Numbered from the stretch's first letter, positions 33,794 through 42,089 are shown. The stretch is DNA of 64,000 nt from Phenylobacterium montanum (GCF_018135625.1 NZ_CP073078.1:2636501-2700500), one strand, 5' to 3'. A program made the numbers and translations. Notes: a model not told the origin generated them from the letters alone.

Positions 33794-35083
33794 ATGCCCC
33801 ATGATGACGCCAGCCCGCGGCCCGACATCGCCACCTGTCCGCTCACCCAGATCAACGCCTTCGATCCGGAGATTCTCCAGGACCCCTATCCCTACTTCGC
33901 GCGTCTGCGGGCCGAGGCGCCTGTGTTCCGCGACCCCATGACAGGGATCGTCTCGGTCTCGACCTACGCCTTGATCATGGAGGTCAACCGCCAGCCGCAG
34001 GTGTTCTCCAACGACTTCTCGGCGCAGCTGCGATCTGGATCAACGAGCGAGATCGACGCCGACGAACTGGCGATCCTGTCCCAGGGCTGGCCGGTGTCCA
34101 ACACCATGCTGACCGCAGATCCGCCCGCCCATACCCGCTATCGCAAGCTGGCCATGAAGGCCTTCACCTACAAGCGGGTCGAGGGCATGGGCGAGTATGT
34201 CGCCCAGGTGACCAACGACCTGATCGACCAGTTCGCCGCCGATGGCCAATGCGAGTTCAAGTCCGCCTTCGCCAATCATCTGCCGATGACCGTGATCGCC
34301 GACGCGCTCGGCGCGCCGCGCTCGGACATGGATCTGTTCCACCGCTGGTCCGACGCTTTCGTCGTCCAGCTCGGTGGGATTTCGGAAAAGCCGGCCAGGC
34401 TGGAAGCGGCGCGGCGTATCGTCGAGTTCCAGCGCTATTTTGTGGACAAGATCGAGGAGAAGCGCGCCCGGCCGACTGATGACGTGATCTCCGACCTGGT
34501 CCATGCCGACCTTTCCGAGGAAGGCGACGCCCGCAAGATGGACTATTCCGAGCTGCTCTCGATCCTCCAGCAGCTGCTGGTGGCCGGCAACGAGACCACC
34601 GCCCATTCCCTGACCGCGGGCCTTTACTACCTGATCTCCAACCCGGACCAGATGGCGCGCCTGAAGGCCGATCCGTCCCTCTACCCGGGCCTGGTCGAAG
34701 AGACGCTGCGATACCTCACCCCGACCAACAATATGTGGCGCGTGGCCACTCGGGACGCTGAGATCGGTGGGTTTCCGGTCAAGGCGGGAGAGATGGTCCT
34801 GGTGCGCTACGGCTCGGGCAATCGCGACGCCGCCCATTTCTCTGACGCGGACCGCTTCGACATCGGCCGCGAGGACGCGAAGAGCCACCTCGCCTTCGGC
34901 GCCGGCATCCACACCTGCATCGGCGCCCAGCTGGCCAGAAAGGAGATGACGACGGCCTTCCCCATCCTGCTTGACCGGCTGCGCAACATCCGCTTCCAGG
35001 AAGGCCGGAACAGCTTCCGCTACAGCCCCAACATCCTGCTGCGCGGCGTGCTGGAGCTGCACATAGCTTTCGACCCGGCCTGA
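33794..35083 (+). CDS. Cytochrome P450
   Basis: A 429-residue soluble bacterial P450. The oxygen-binding I-helix has LLVAGNETTAHS (near residue 265), the EXXR is EETLR, and the heme-binding loop FGAGIHTCIGAQLARKE has Cys375 as ligand. There is no membrane anchor, so it is a cytosolic class I enzyme needing ferredoxin and reductase, which are not in the window. It is similar in style to CYP families acting on terpenoids or steroids. GAGGA precedes ATG 33794; the TTG at 33779 is less likely. The next gene encodes a limonene-epoxide-hydrolase-like protein, pointing to epoxidation. Confidence 0.92.
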   Translation: MPHDDASPRPDIATCPLTQINAFDPEILQDPYPYFARLRAEAPVFRDPMTGIVSVSTYALIMEVNRQPQVFSNDFSAQLRSGSTSEIDADELAILSQGWPVSNTMLTADPPAHTRYRKLAMKAFTYKRVEGMGEYVAQVTNDLIDQFAADGQCEFKSAFANHLPMTVIADALGAPRSDMDLFHRWSDAFVVQLGGISEKPARLEAARRIVEFQRYFVDKIEEKRARPTDDVISDLVHADLSEEGDARKMDYSELLSILQQLLVAGNETTAHSLTAGLYYLISNPDQMARLKADPSLYPGLVEETLRYLTPTNNMWRVATRDAEIGGFPVKAGEMVLVRYGSGNRDAAHFSDADRFDIGREDAKSHLAFGAGIHTCIGAQLARKEMTTAFPILLDRLRNIRFQEGRNSFRYSPNILLRGVLELHIAFDPA

Positions 35084-35091
35084 GGACGATC

Positions 35092-35460
35092 ATGACCCGA
35101 TCCGAGCGCGTGCGAGCCTTCATCCGCAGCTGGGAGGCCCGCGACGTGGAAGCGATCGTCGCCGCCATGACCCCGGACGCGGTCTATCACAACGTCGGCC
35201 TGCCCGAGGCCGTCGGCCACGACGCTATCCGGGCCTTCATCGCGCCCTTCCTGGCGGGTTCGCAGTCCGTCGAGTGGACCGTGCGCCACATCGCCGAAAC
35301 CGCCGGCGGCGCGGTGCTGACCGAGCGGATCGACCGCTTCGTCCTCGGCGGCAAGACCCTGACCATCCCGGTGATGGGCGTATTCGAGTTTCGCGGCGAG
35401 CTGATCTGCGCCTGGCGCGACTATTTCGACGTGCCGGCCTTCCAGGCGCAGATGGCCTGA
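35092..35460 (+). CDS. Limonene-1,2-epoxide-hydrolase-like protein
   Basis: A 122-residue NTF2-fold protein. The complete active-site set of limonene-1,2-epoxide hydrolase is in place: Tyr32 and Asn34 (VYHN), Arg79 and Asp81 (ERIDRF) and Asp110 (WRDYFD), with spacings close to the characterised Rhodococcus enzyme. The reaction would be one-step hydrolysis of an epoxide to a vicinal diol. It follows the P450 gene by 8 bp, which makes a P450-epoxidation/hydrolysis sequence attractive. The substrate may differ from limonene, as a NTF2 pocket is easily changed. Confidence 0.85.
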   Translation: MTRSERVRAFIRSWEARDVEAIVAAMTPDAVYHNVGLPEAVGHDAIRAFIAPFLAGSQSVEWTVRHIAETAGGAVLTERIDRFVLGGKTLTIPVMGVFEFRGELICAWRDYFDVPAFQAQMA

Positions 35461-35466
35461 CCCCGC

Positions 35467-35775
35467 TCAGCGGGCGTAGGGCGCCTCGTCGGCGAAGACG
35501 ATCGTCTCGCTGATCACCGTCTCGTCGAGCACGGCCTTGATGGCCGCGAACCGCGGGTGCGCCAGGAACGCCTTCAGGCCCGTATCGAAGTGGTTCATGT
35601 CGTCGAGCCGCCAAAGATCGATGACTGTATTCAGGCGGCCGGTGCGCTGAACGAACGCCCCCGCCAGCATCCAGCCGCGCTCCTCAAGAATCTCGACCGC
35701 CTCGCCCATGACCTCGCAGAAGGCCGGCAGACCCGCGGCTTTCACCTCCAGGGTCACATGCAGGTGAACGCTCAT
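35467..35775 (-). CDS. NIPSNAP-family protein
   Basis: A 102-residue dimeric alpha/beta-barrel-like protein with LWRLDDMNHFDTGLKAFLAHPRF, the central pattern of NIPSNAP proteins (W-R-x-D-x-x-H, then A/D-P). Bacterial NIPSNAPs are frequent in aromatic and terpenoid breakdown loci, but no reaction has been assigned with certainty. It overlaps the ThuA-like gene by ATGA and ends 6 bp before the convergent epoxide-hydrolase-like gene. ATG 35775 was selected on this overlap. Confidence 0.72.
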   Translation of the reverse strand: MSVHLHVTLEVKAAGLPAFCEVMGEAVEILEERGWMLAGAFVQRTGRLNTVIDLWRLDDMNHFDTGLKAFLAHPRFAAIKAVLDETVISETIVFADEAPYAR

Positions 35776-36542
35776 CCGGCGGCTCCCTCCGCCAGCGCCG
35801 GGGCCTTGACCCAGCCGAGGCCGCGCCGCAGCAGGTCGTAGAATACCGGCAGCGCCCACGAGCCCTTTTCCGGCTCGGGATAGAAGTCGATCAACGGCTG
35901 CATGTCGTAATGGCCGCGGCAGTGGCCGAGCGTGAGGTAGAGCACCGCCCCCGCCCCCACCGTGTGGATGTAGAAAACCGGGTGCCTGGCCTTCTCCCAG
36001 CGGGATTCCACGAAGCCGGCCGCCTCGCCCTCGAACTCGGTCTCGAGGAGCACATGCAGGGCGCCGTAATATTCAGACAGGTAGAGCTCGTCGGTGGCGT
36101 CGAACGGCTCGACGCCCTCGACCAGGGGATGGCCCGGGTCCGCCACGGTGACGCGATAGGGCGCGATCGGCGGGTGGGCGACGAACATCGATCCCAGGGT
36201 CTGCATGAAGTGCGGCGCCCAGCGGGGACTGTCGACAAGGCCGTTCGACAGGAACCTCAGGATCGAGTTGGTGCCATGCAGGGCGTACCAGCGCCCGCCC
36301 CGCTCCAGCCAGGCCCGCAGGGCTTCCTGCTGGACGAGGCTGGGGGTGACGTCGCAGGTGTAGCTGACCAGGAAGTCGGCCGCCTCGATCGCTTCCAGGT
36401 TGGAGTAGTCCTCGAACACCCTGACGCGCACCCGATCGTCCTCGGCCAGGAGCTTCAGGATCTCGAGGCGGGCGAAGTCGATGTCGTGGTACTTGCCGCC
36501 GGCGATCAGGACGCAGTTCACCCGCCGTTTCACGTCGCTCAT
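35772..36542 (-). CDS. ThuA-like protein, paralogue 2
   Basis: A 256-residue ThuA-like protein. It has GGKYHDIDFARLEILKLL at the N-terminus, FLVSYTCDVTPSL, RWYALHGTNSI and DPGHPLVEGVEPF with TDELYLSEYY. The last two motifs are shared with the paralogue at 22447, although overall similarity looks modest. It lies between an SDR and the NIPSNAP gene in a three-gene minus-strand operon. A cofactor or substrate cannot be read from the sequence. Confidence 0.8.
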   Translation of the reverse strand: MSDVKRRVNCVLIAGGKYHDIDFARLEILKLLAEDDRVRVRVFEDYSNLEAIEAADFLVSYTCDVTPSLVQQEALRAWLERGGRWYALHGTNSILRFLSNGLVDSPRWAPHFMQTLGSMFVAHPPIAPYRVTVADPGHPLVEGVEPFDATDELYLSEYYGALHVLLETEFEGEAAGFVESRWEKARHPVFYIHTVGAGAVLYLTLGHCRGHYDMQPLIDFYPEPEKGSWALPVFYDLLRRGLGWVKAPALAEGAAG

Positions 36543-36552
36543 GGCTGCATCC

Positions 36553-37314
36553 TCAGTACTGGACGCGCTTGGTCACGCCGCCGTCGATGACGAGGTTGGT
36601 CCCGGTCATGAACGGTGTCGTCGGCGAGGCCACGAACGCGATCGCTCGTGCGACCTCCCCGCCATCGCCCAGCCGCCCCATGGGCACGGCTTTCAGCGTC
36701 TGCTCGTAAAGCGGCGTCATGTGGGTCTTGATCATGTCCCATGAGCCGCCGTCGATATAGACAGGGCCCGGTGAGACCGTGTTCACGCGGATGCCCTTGG
36801 GCGCCAGTTGCTGGCTCAGCGCCGAGGCGTAGTTGATAACCGCCGCCTTCATGGCGTTGTAGGCCTGCGGGCCAAAGAAGTCCTCCAGCGCCGCCGTGGA
36901 GGCCACGGCGACGATCGAGCCGCATTTCGACTTTTCGAGATAGGGCATGGCCGCCTCGACGCCACGGAAGGTGGCCAGGAGGTCGAGGTTGAAGACAGCC
37001 TTCCAGCTGTCCTCGCTCGCCGGCCCGCCGCCGGCGGAGGCGAAGGAGATGAAGATGTCGCAGCCGCCCAGCTGCTCCGCCGCCCGGGCGACCCAGGCCC
37101 GATAGGCGGTGTTGTCCGCCATGTCCACGGATTCGCCGAAGGCCTTGACGCCCTTCGCTTTCAGAGCGGCGACGGTGGCGTCCACCGCCTCCTGGCCGCG
37201 GGCGCAGATGGCGACATCGCAGCCCTCCGCGGCGAGCACCTCGGCCGTCGCCCGGCCGATACCTTTGCTGGCGCCCGCCAGCACCGCCTTCAGTCCCTTC
37301 AAGCCCAGATCCAT
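36553..37314 (-). CDS. SDR oxidoreductase
   Basis: A 253-residue classical SDR: AGASKGIG near residue 14, Arg after beta-2 (AICARGQEA, compatible with NADP), active-site Ser in VAVASTAAL and YNAMKAA with Tyr and Lys. The NNAG strand is altered to ISFASAGG. ATG 37314 has GGAGG eight bases upstream; the longer upstream frame runs through the operator and is rejected. It heads the SDR-ThuA-NIPSNAP operon, divergent from the acyl-CoA dehydrogenase. Confidence 0.88.
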   Translation of the reverse strand: MDLGLKGLKAVLAGASKGIGRATAEVLAAEGCDVAICARGQEAVDATVAALKAKGVKAFGESVDMADNTAYRAWVARAAEQLGGCDIFISFASAGGGPASEDSWKAVFNLDLLATFRGVEAAMPYLEKSKCGSIVAVASTAALEDFFGPQAYNAMKAAVINYASALSQQLAPKGIRVNTVSPGPVYIDGGSWDMIKTHMTPLYEQTLKAVPMGRLGDGGEVARAIAFVASPTTPFMTGTNLVIDGGVTKRVQY

Positions 37315-37342
37315 GCCCTGTCCTCCTCGTTTGGCGCCTCCG

Positions 37343-37366
37343 AAAAAACCGGACGGCTTGTTTTTT
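37343..37366. promoter_or_regulatory. Divergent promoter element (copy D), SDR versus acyl-CoA dehydrogenase
   Basis: AAAAAAC at 37343-37349 and GTTTTTT at 37360-37366 form an inverted repeat; the minus strand reads AAAACAAGCCGTCCGG, a good match to copy A. The site is 29 bp from the SDR start on one side and 83 bp from the acyl-CoA dehydrogenase on the other. Confidence 0.55.
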
Positions 37367-37448
37367 CTAGACACGACTATAGAGTCACCAAGTCCTCGCG
37401 TCCAACCGCAAAAGCGTATTGCTGCGGGGCTTTGAGGAGGAATCCGTC

Positions 37449-38657
37449 ATGGATCTGGCGCTCTCGCCTGGGGACCTCGCCTTTCGCGACGAGGTGCGCG
37501 CCTTCCTGGACGAGAAGTTCACGCCCGACCTCAGGGCCGAGGCCGCGCGCCAGGCCGGGGTGTTCGCCGAGGCCGACCTGAATAGCCGCTGGCACCGCAT
37601 TCTCCACCAGCGCGGCTGGATCGCCCCCGCCTGGCCAAAGGCCTATGGCGGCGCGGAGTTCACGGCGGTCCAGCGCTACATCTTCGATTCCGAACTGGCC
37701 GAGGCCGGGACCCCGGCGATCCCCGCCATGGGCCTGCAGATGTGCGGGCCTGTGCTGATGGGCTACGGGACGGCCGAGCAGAAGGCCTTCTTCCTGCCGC
37801 GGATGCTTTCTGGCGAGCACTACTGGTGCCAGGGGTATTCCGAGCCCCAGGCCGGCTCGGACCTGGCGGCCCTGCAGTGCCACGCGGTGCGTGACGACGA
37901 CCACTACGTGGTCAACGGGACGAAAATCTGGACTACCCATGCGCACTACGCCAACTGGATGTTCCTGCTGGTGCGCACCAAGACCGAGGGCAAGCCCCAG
38001 GCCGGGATCACCTTCCTGCTGCTGGACATGCGGACGCCCGGCCTGACCATTCAGCCCATCATCACCCTCTCCGGCGAGCACGAGGTCAACCAGGTCTTCT
38101 TCGACAATGTGCGCATCCCCATCGCCAACCGGGTCGGCGAGGAGAACCAGGGTTGGACCGTGGCCAAGTATCTGCTCGAGTTCGAGCGCGGCGGCAGCTC
38201 GTTCGCCGCCCGCCTGCGCGGGGCGCTTCGCCAGGTGAAAGCCATCGCCCAGGCGGAGGCCGCGGACCGCGGCGGCGCGCTGTGGACCGATCCGGATTTT
38301 CGCACCCGTTTCGCCCAGGTCGAGGTCGAAACCCTGGCGGTCGAATTCACCGAGCGCCGTGTGGTCTCACAGCTGTCAACCGGCGCGCCGGCTGGCGACG
38401 CCTCGGCCTCGATGCTGAAGCTGAAGGGCACCGAAACCATGCAGAAGGCGACTGAACTCGCGGTGGAGGCCATCGGCCACTACGCGGCCGCAGATCAGCG
38501 CATGGCGCTGGGCGTCGGCGCCAACGTCTCGCCGGTCGGGCCGGATCACGCGGCGACGCCCGTGGCCCGCTATCTGAACGCCCGCGCGTCGACCATTTAC
38601 GGCGGATCGAGCGAGGTGCAGCGTAACATACTGGCGCGCGCCGCGTTGGGCCTGTAA
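37449..38657 (+). CDS. Acyl-CoA dehydrogenase
   Basis: A 402-residue flavoprotein with the three ACAD domains: helical N-terminus, the beta domain (GYSEPQAGSDLAAL, KIWTTHAHYANWMF) and a C-terminal helical bundle ending TIYGGSSEVQRNILA. It should introduce a C2-C3 double bond in an acyl-CoA, passing electrons to ETF. The look (IAPAWPKAYGGAEFTAVQRYIF) is that of the FadE-type enzymes acting on cyclic or branched substrates. GGAGG lies before ATG 37449. It is followed by tetR after 72 bp. Confidence 0.9.
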   Translation: MDLALSPGDLAFRDEVRAFLDEKFTPDLRAEAARQAGVFAEADLNSRWHRILHQRGWIAPAWPKAYGGAEFTAVQRYIFDSELAEAGTPAIPAMGLQMCGPVLMGYGTAEQKAFFLPRMLSGEHYWCQGYSEPQAGSDLAALQCHAVRDDDHYVVNGTKIWTTHAHYANWMFLLVRTKTEGKPQAGITFLLLDMRTPGLTIQPIITLSGEHEVNQVFFDNVRIPIANRVGEENQGWTVAKYLLEFERGGSSFAARLRGALRQVKAIAQAEAADRGGALWTDPDFRTRFAQVEVETLAVEFTERRVVSQLSTGAPAGDASASMLKLKGTETMQKATELAVEAIGHYAAADQRMALGVGANVSPVGPDHAATPVARYLNARASTIYGGSSEVQRNILARAALGL

Positions 38658-38679
38658 GCAGCGCCGGTCAGGGCAGCCG

Positions 38680-38704
38680 AAAAAAGCCGGCGAGTCGGTT
38701 TTAA
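38680..38704. promoter_or_regulatory. Imperfect inverted repeat upstream of tetR
   Basis: AAAAAAGCCG (38680-38689) and CGGTTTTAA (38696-38704) form an imperfect inverted repeat 25 bp before the tetR gene. It shares the AAAA...CCG...CGG...TTTT look of copy D and may be an autoregulatory site of the TetR protein, but is a weaker match to AAAACAAnC. Confidence 0.4.
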
Positions 38705-38729
38705 TCGGGCTGCACACGGAGAGTGTTGA

Positions 38730-39395
38730 ATGGACGATGCGAGCCGATCGCTCGCCAGGTTCGAACCCGAAGGCATCGCCGCCGAGGGCCAGGGGTGGCA
38801 ACAGCGCAAGAGCGCACAAACGCGAGTCGCCATTCTGGAAGCGGCCATCGACTGTCTCGAACAGGTCGGCTACGCCCGCACGACGACCCAGCTGATCGCC
38901 CAGACCGCCGGAATTTCCCGCGGCGCCATGCTGCACCACTATGCGACCAAGCAGGAACTGATCGCTTCCGTGATCGGCTACACCTTCCACAAGCGCATCG
39001 GGCGGTTCGTCGAGCGGATCCACGACCTCAGCGACGAACAGCGTGTCCAGCAGGTCGCGGGGGTCGAGCTCTATTGGGAGACCCTGCTCAGCCGCGAATT
39101 CACCGCCTTCCTGGAACTGCAGGTCGCCTCGCGGACGGATGCCGAATTGCGGGAGATATTTCTGCCCAAGGCGCGCGAGTACGACCAGGTCGAGCGGCGA
39201 GAGGTGCTGCGCGCCTTCCCCGAATGGGAGGACAACCCCAACTACGGCCTGGCCATGGATTTCGTGATCGCATCCATCGAGGGCGTGCTGCTGAACCGCG
39301 ACATCTGGAACAGCGAGGAGCGTTGCCAGCAGATGCGTCGCCTCGTCGCTCGCGCCCTGCTGCCTTTGCGAGCGCACCAGTTCGACGAAAAGTAG
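38730..39395 (+). CDS. TetR family regulator of the catabolic island
   Basis: A 221-residue TetR protein. After a charged 25-residue N-terminal extension, the HTH domain runs about 30-78 (TTTQLIAQTAGISRGAMLHHY). The C-terminal domain (about 85-210) is the ligand-binding part. It is the only dedicated regulator inside the 27-kb island, so it is the leading candidate for binding the repeated AT-rich element at the island promoters, with a pathway CoA ester or substrate as inducer (inference). It is convergent with the E2 gene, 13 bp apart. Confidence 0.87.
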   Translation: MDDASRSLARFEPEGIAAEGQGWQQRKSAQTRVAILEAAIDCLEQVGYARTTTQLIAQTAGISRGAMLHHYATKQELIASVIGYTFHKRIGRFVERIHDLSDEQRVQQVAGVELYWETLLSREFTAFLELQVASRTDAELREIFLPKAREYDQVERREVLRAFPEWEDNPNYGLAMDFVIASIEGVLLNRDIWNSEERCQQMRRLVARALLPLRAHQFDEK

Positions 39396-39408
39396 GGGCG
39401 GGCAGCGT

Positions 39409-40530
39409 TCAAGCCGTAGAGATCGTCTCGGCGAGCAGCCGGTTGACCTGGTCCGCCGCCTCCAGGTGCGGAAGGTGGCCGGCGGAGTCGATCCAGACAA
39501 CACGGGAGCCCGGCGGCAGCAACGCCTCGTCCGCTGGACCAACGATGCGGTCCGCACGCGACGAGACGACCAGGGCGGGCCGCAGCTTGCCCAGATCGGC
39601 CCGAAGGGCGGCGAGGTCGCTTCCCTCCACCAGGCGATCCCGCACAAGGCCCAGGGCTTCCTCAACCCCGTCGAGCCGCTTGAACTTCAGGACGTCCTCG
39701 ACCATCGCCTTGGTCACCAGGCCGGGATCGGCGACCAGCATCTCGAGGAATGGCTTCAGGTCGCGCGCCCGCTGGGCATCGACCACGCCGCTCAGAAATT
39801 CCTCCGAGACCGCGTTCGCCGACAGGCCGGCCGGCGCGATCAGGCTGATCGAGGCCGCAAGGCCGGGACGGTCGATCGCCAGCCGCGCCGCGACCGCCGC
39901 GCCCAGGGAATGACCGACCAGATGAGCAGCGCCAACGCCCAGGGCATCGAGCGCCGCGCCTACCGCGTCGGCCAGCACAGCCAGTGATCCGTCGCCTACA
40001 TCGCGCGACGAGCCGCCATGGCCCGGCAGGTCGATGGCGATGACCGGCCCGAGCGCGCCCAGGGCCTCGATGTTGAACAGCCACCCGTTCAGATCGCCGG
40101 AAAACCCATGCAGGAGAACAATGGGCGGCCCTTCGCCCTGCCCCGCCCGGCCGATCCGCAGGGTGCGGCCGCCCGCCTCGACCGTTGAGAGGGCGAGCGC
40201 CTGAGCCGCTTCGCCGTCTTCCGCCTCCGGCACGAAATTGGCCTGGAATTCGGCGATGAAGGCGTCGATCTCAGCGTCGGGCGCCGAAGCGTCGGCCAGG
40301 ACCCCGATCAATGCGCCGACCGGCAAGGTTTCTCCCGGTTGCGCCACGATCCGCCGCAGCACGCCGGAGGCCGGGCACTCGCAGACATTGTTGATCTTGG
40401 CGGTTTCGATATCGACCAGGTCGTCACCCTCCGCGACCTCGGCGCCCTCGGCGCGCCACCAGTCGACAATGGTCCCCTCCTGCATCGACAGGCCCCATTT
40501 GGGCATACGGATCGGCGTAAAGGACGGCAT
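39409..40530 (-). CDS. Lipoyl-domain alpha/beta hydrolase, acetoin dehydrogenase E2-like
   Basis: A 373-residue fusion. Residues 1-80 are a lipoyl domain (PIRMPKWGLSMQEGTI, with the lipoylated Lys45 in DIETAKINN). Residues about 120-373 are an alpha/beta hydrolase with GHSLGAA (Ser208), an Asp in SSRADRIVG and a His in SAGHLPHLE. This is the AcoC architecture of proteobacterial acetoin dehydrogenase, in which the hydrolase-fold domain takes the place of the usual E2 acyltransferase. It is encoded 11 kb away from its E1 partners. It lies 37 bp downstream of the second Rieske gene. Confidence 0.88.
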   Translation of the reverse strand: MPSFTPIRMPKWGLSMQEGTIVDWWRAEGAEVAEGDDLVDIETAKINNVCECPASGVLRRIVAQPGETLPVGALIGVLADASAPDAEIDAFIAEFQANFVPEAEDGEAAQALALSTVEAGGRTLRIGRAGQGEGPPIVLLHGFSGDLNGWLFNIEALGALGPVIAIDLPGHGGSSRDVGDGSLAVLADAVGAALDALGVGAAHLVGHSLGAAVAARLAIDRPGLAASISLIAPAGLSANAVSEEFLSGVVDAQRARDLKPFLEMLVADPGLVTKAMVEDVLKFKRLDGVEEALGLVRDRLVEGSDLAALRADLGKLRPALVVSSRADRIVGPADEALLPPGSRVVWIDSAGHLPHLEAADQVNRLLAETISTA

Positions 40531-40567
40531 CTTCGGCCCTACTTCTGCAATCGAACTCTGACTGGGC

Positions 40568-41959
40568 TCAGCCGAACCTGGCCAGGTAGCGGTCGAGCGT
40601 GCGGTGGAAATGGCGGACGCGGATTTCCTGGTAGTCCCCAAGCTCCACCAGCCCGTTCTTCGACACCTTCAGGCCGTCCTGCACATAGGGCAGGTTGGCC
40701 ATGTCCTGGTCGAACACGCCGGCCAGGGCCTGGCCAAGTTCGGTTGCAGCGGTCCACGGCTCGTCGTTTCCCAACAGGTGCATGGTCGGCGCCCGCGGCT
40801 TCTCCTGGCCCGGCGGCGTGCGGGTCAGGATCCGCACCTCCATCAGCGTATGGTCCTGGTCCGGCCAGGGCCGCCAGCGATAGACGATGTTGGGCATGAA
40901 GCCGCCCCAGGGGGCGAAGTTCGGGAACACATTGTAGGTGAAGGCGTCGAGCAGCTCCGCGTCGGTGGCGTGGCTGTGGTCGTGCCCGAACATCTGAGTG
41001 AACCGTTCGCGGTTGACCGCGGCCATGGCCGCTCGCGCGCTCATCCCCTCGGGCACCTTGACATTGAGGTCGGCTCCGCCGGCGCGGCCGTTGTACTTGA
41101 GGAATTCGTCGACGATCCACTGTTCGGACCGGCCGCTGGGGTCCAGGTGCGGCGAGAGCACGGCGAAAGGCGTGTAGGCCACATTCACGTGGTCGCCGTA
41201 GACGTTGTAACGGGTGTTGGCGTCACCGGTGAACGGCAAGATCTGGGGGTGGGTGATGACCGAGTGCCAGGCCTCCATGAAGGCCTCGGCGGTGGCCTTC
41301 CAGTTCGCCGGGATCACCTTGCCGACCCAGACCGATGTTACGCAGTCCTCGTGCCTCCACCGTTTGAAGTGCTCCGGCAGCGGGGCCAGGTATTCCTCCA
41401 GCGTAGGTCCGCCTTCGGCTTCCTTCAGGAAGATGTAGCCGCCCCAGCGCCCGACCTGCGCCTCCGGCAGTTTCATCTTCTCAGGCGCCAGATGGCCGAA
41501 GTCCCATTGGCAGGGAATCTGCTGCAGCGAGCCGTCCGTGTTCCAGGTGAAGCCGTGGAACGGGCACTTGAATTCCTTCGACCAGCCTGAATCCAGCCGC
41601 AGCTTGCGGCCCCGGTGCAGGCAGACATTGTGGAACGCGCGCACGGAGCCGTCGGCCTGCCGCGTGACCAGATAGGAGCGGCCGGCGTTCTCGTAGAGCA
41701 CCACGTCACCCGGATCTGGCATCTCCTCCTCGCGCGCGGCGAACTGCCAGACGTTCGGCCACATCGCCGCGATCTCGCGCTGGAAGAACTCGGGCGAGGT
41801 GTATCGCGCGGCGGCCAGGGGCTCGGAGCCCATGTACTCGTAGGCGTCGAGCTTCATGAACTCGGGCGGCTCGACCGTGTCGGCCTTCATCAAGTCGTCC
41901 CACCCCGCGCCGGGGCAACGAGCCTGTCCGCCGACCGAGCGATCCCCATCGTGCGCCAT
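40568..41959 (-). CDS. Rieske non-heme iron oxygenase, alpha subunit (2)
   Basis: A 463-residue oxygenase. Cys113/His115 (CLHRG) and Cys132/His135 (CPFHGF) bind the Rieske cluster; the iron site is AEAFMEAWHSVITH with His232 and His237. It differs strongly from the Rieske protein at 25595 in length and pocket. Like that one it has no beta subunit or electron-transfer partner in the window. The N-terminus is uncertain: ATG 41959 has GGGAG eleven bases upstream, while ATG 41890 would remove 23 poorly conserved residues. It is first in a Rieske-E2 operon. Confidence 0.9.
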   Translation of the reverse strand: MAHDGDRSVGGQARCPGAGWDDLMKADTVEPPEFMKLDAYEYMGSEPLAAARYTSPEFFQREIAAMWPNVWQFAAREEEMPDPGDVVLYENAGRSYLVTRQADGSVRAFHNVCLHRGRKLRLDSGWSKEFKCPFHGFTWNTDGSLQQIPCQWDFGHLAPEKMKLPEAQVGRWGGYIFLKEAEGGPTLEEYLAPLPEHFKRWRHEDCVTSVWVGKVIPANWKATAEAFMEAWHSVITHPQILPFTGDANTRYNVYGDHVNVAYTPFAVLSPHLDPSGRSEQWIVDEFLKYNGRAGGADLNVKVPEGMSARAAMAAVNRERFTQMFGHDHSHATDAELLDAFTYNVFPNFAPWGGFMPNIVYRWRPWPDQDHTLMEVRILTRTPPGQEKPRAPTMHLLGNDEPWTAATELGQALAGVFDQDMANLPYVQDGLKVSKNGLVELGDYQEIRVRHFHRTLDRYLARFG

Positions 41960-42008
41960 GACCCACGCATCTCCCTATCCGTTTTGCCCGACGCTAGCAG
42001 GTCGGCTT

Positions 42009-42032
42009 AAAACCAACAAGCTTGATTGTTTT
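42009..42032. promoter_or_regulatory. Divergent promoter element (copy F), Rieske 2 versus SDR-crotonase
   Basis: A near-symmetrical AT-rich element from AAAACCAAC to GATTGTTTT with AAGCTT at its middle. The minus strand reads AAAACAATC; the plus strand shares CTTGATTGTTT with copy A. It lies 49 bp from the Rieske start and 57 bp from the SDR start. Confidence 0.55.
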
Positions 42033-42089
42033 TTTGTCGAGGCCTAGCGTGGACCTCAAACGCGGCGCCGATCGCGGACGGGAGAAGAC

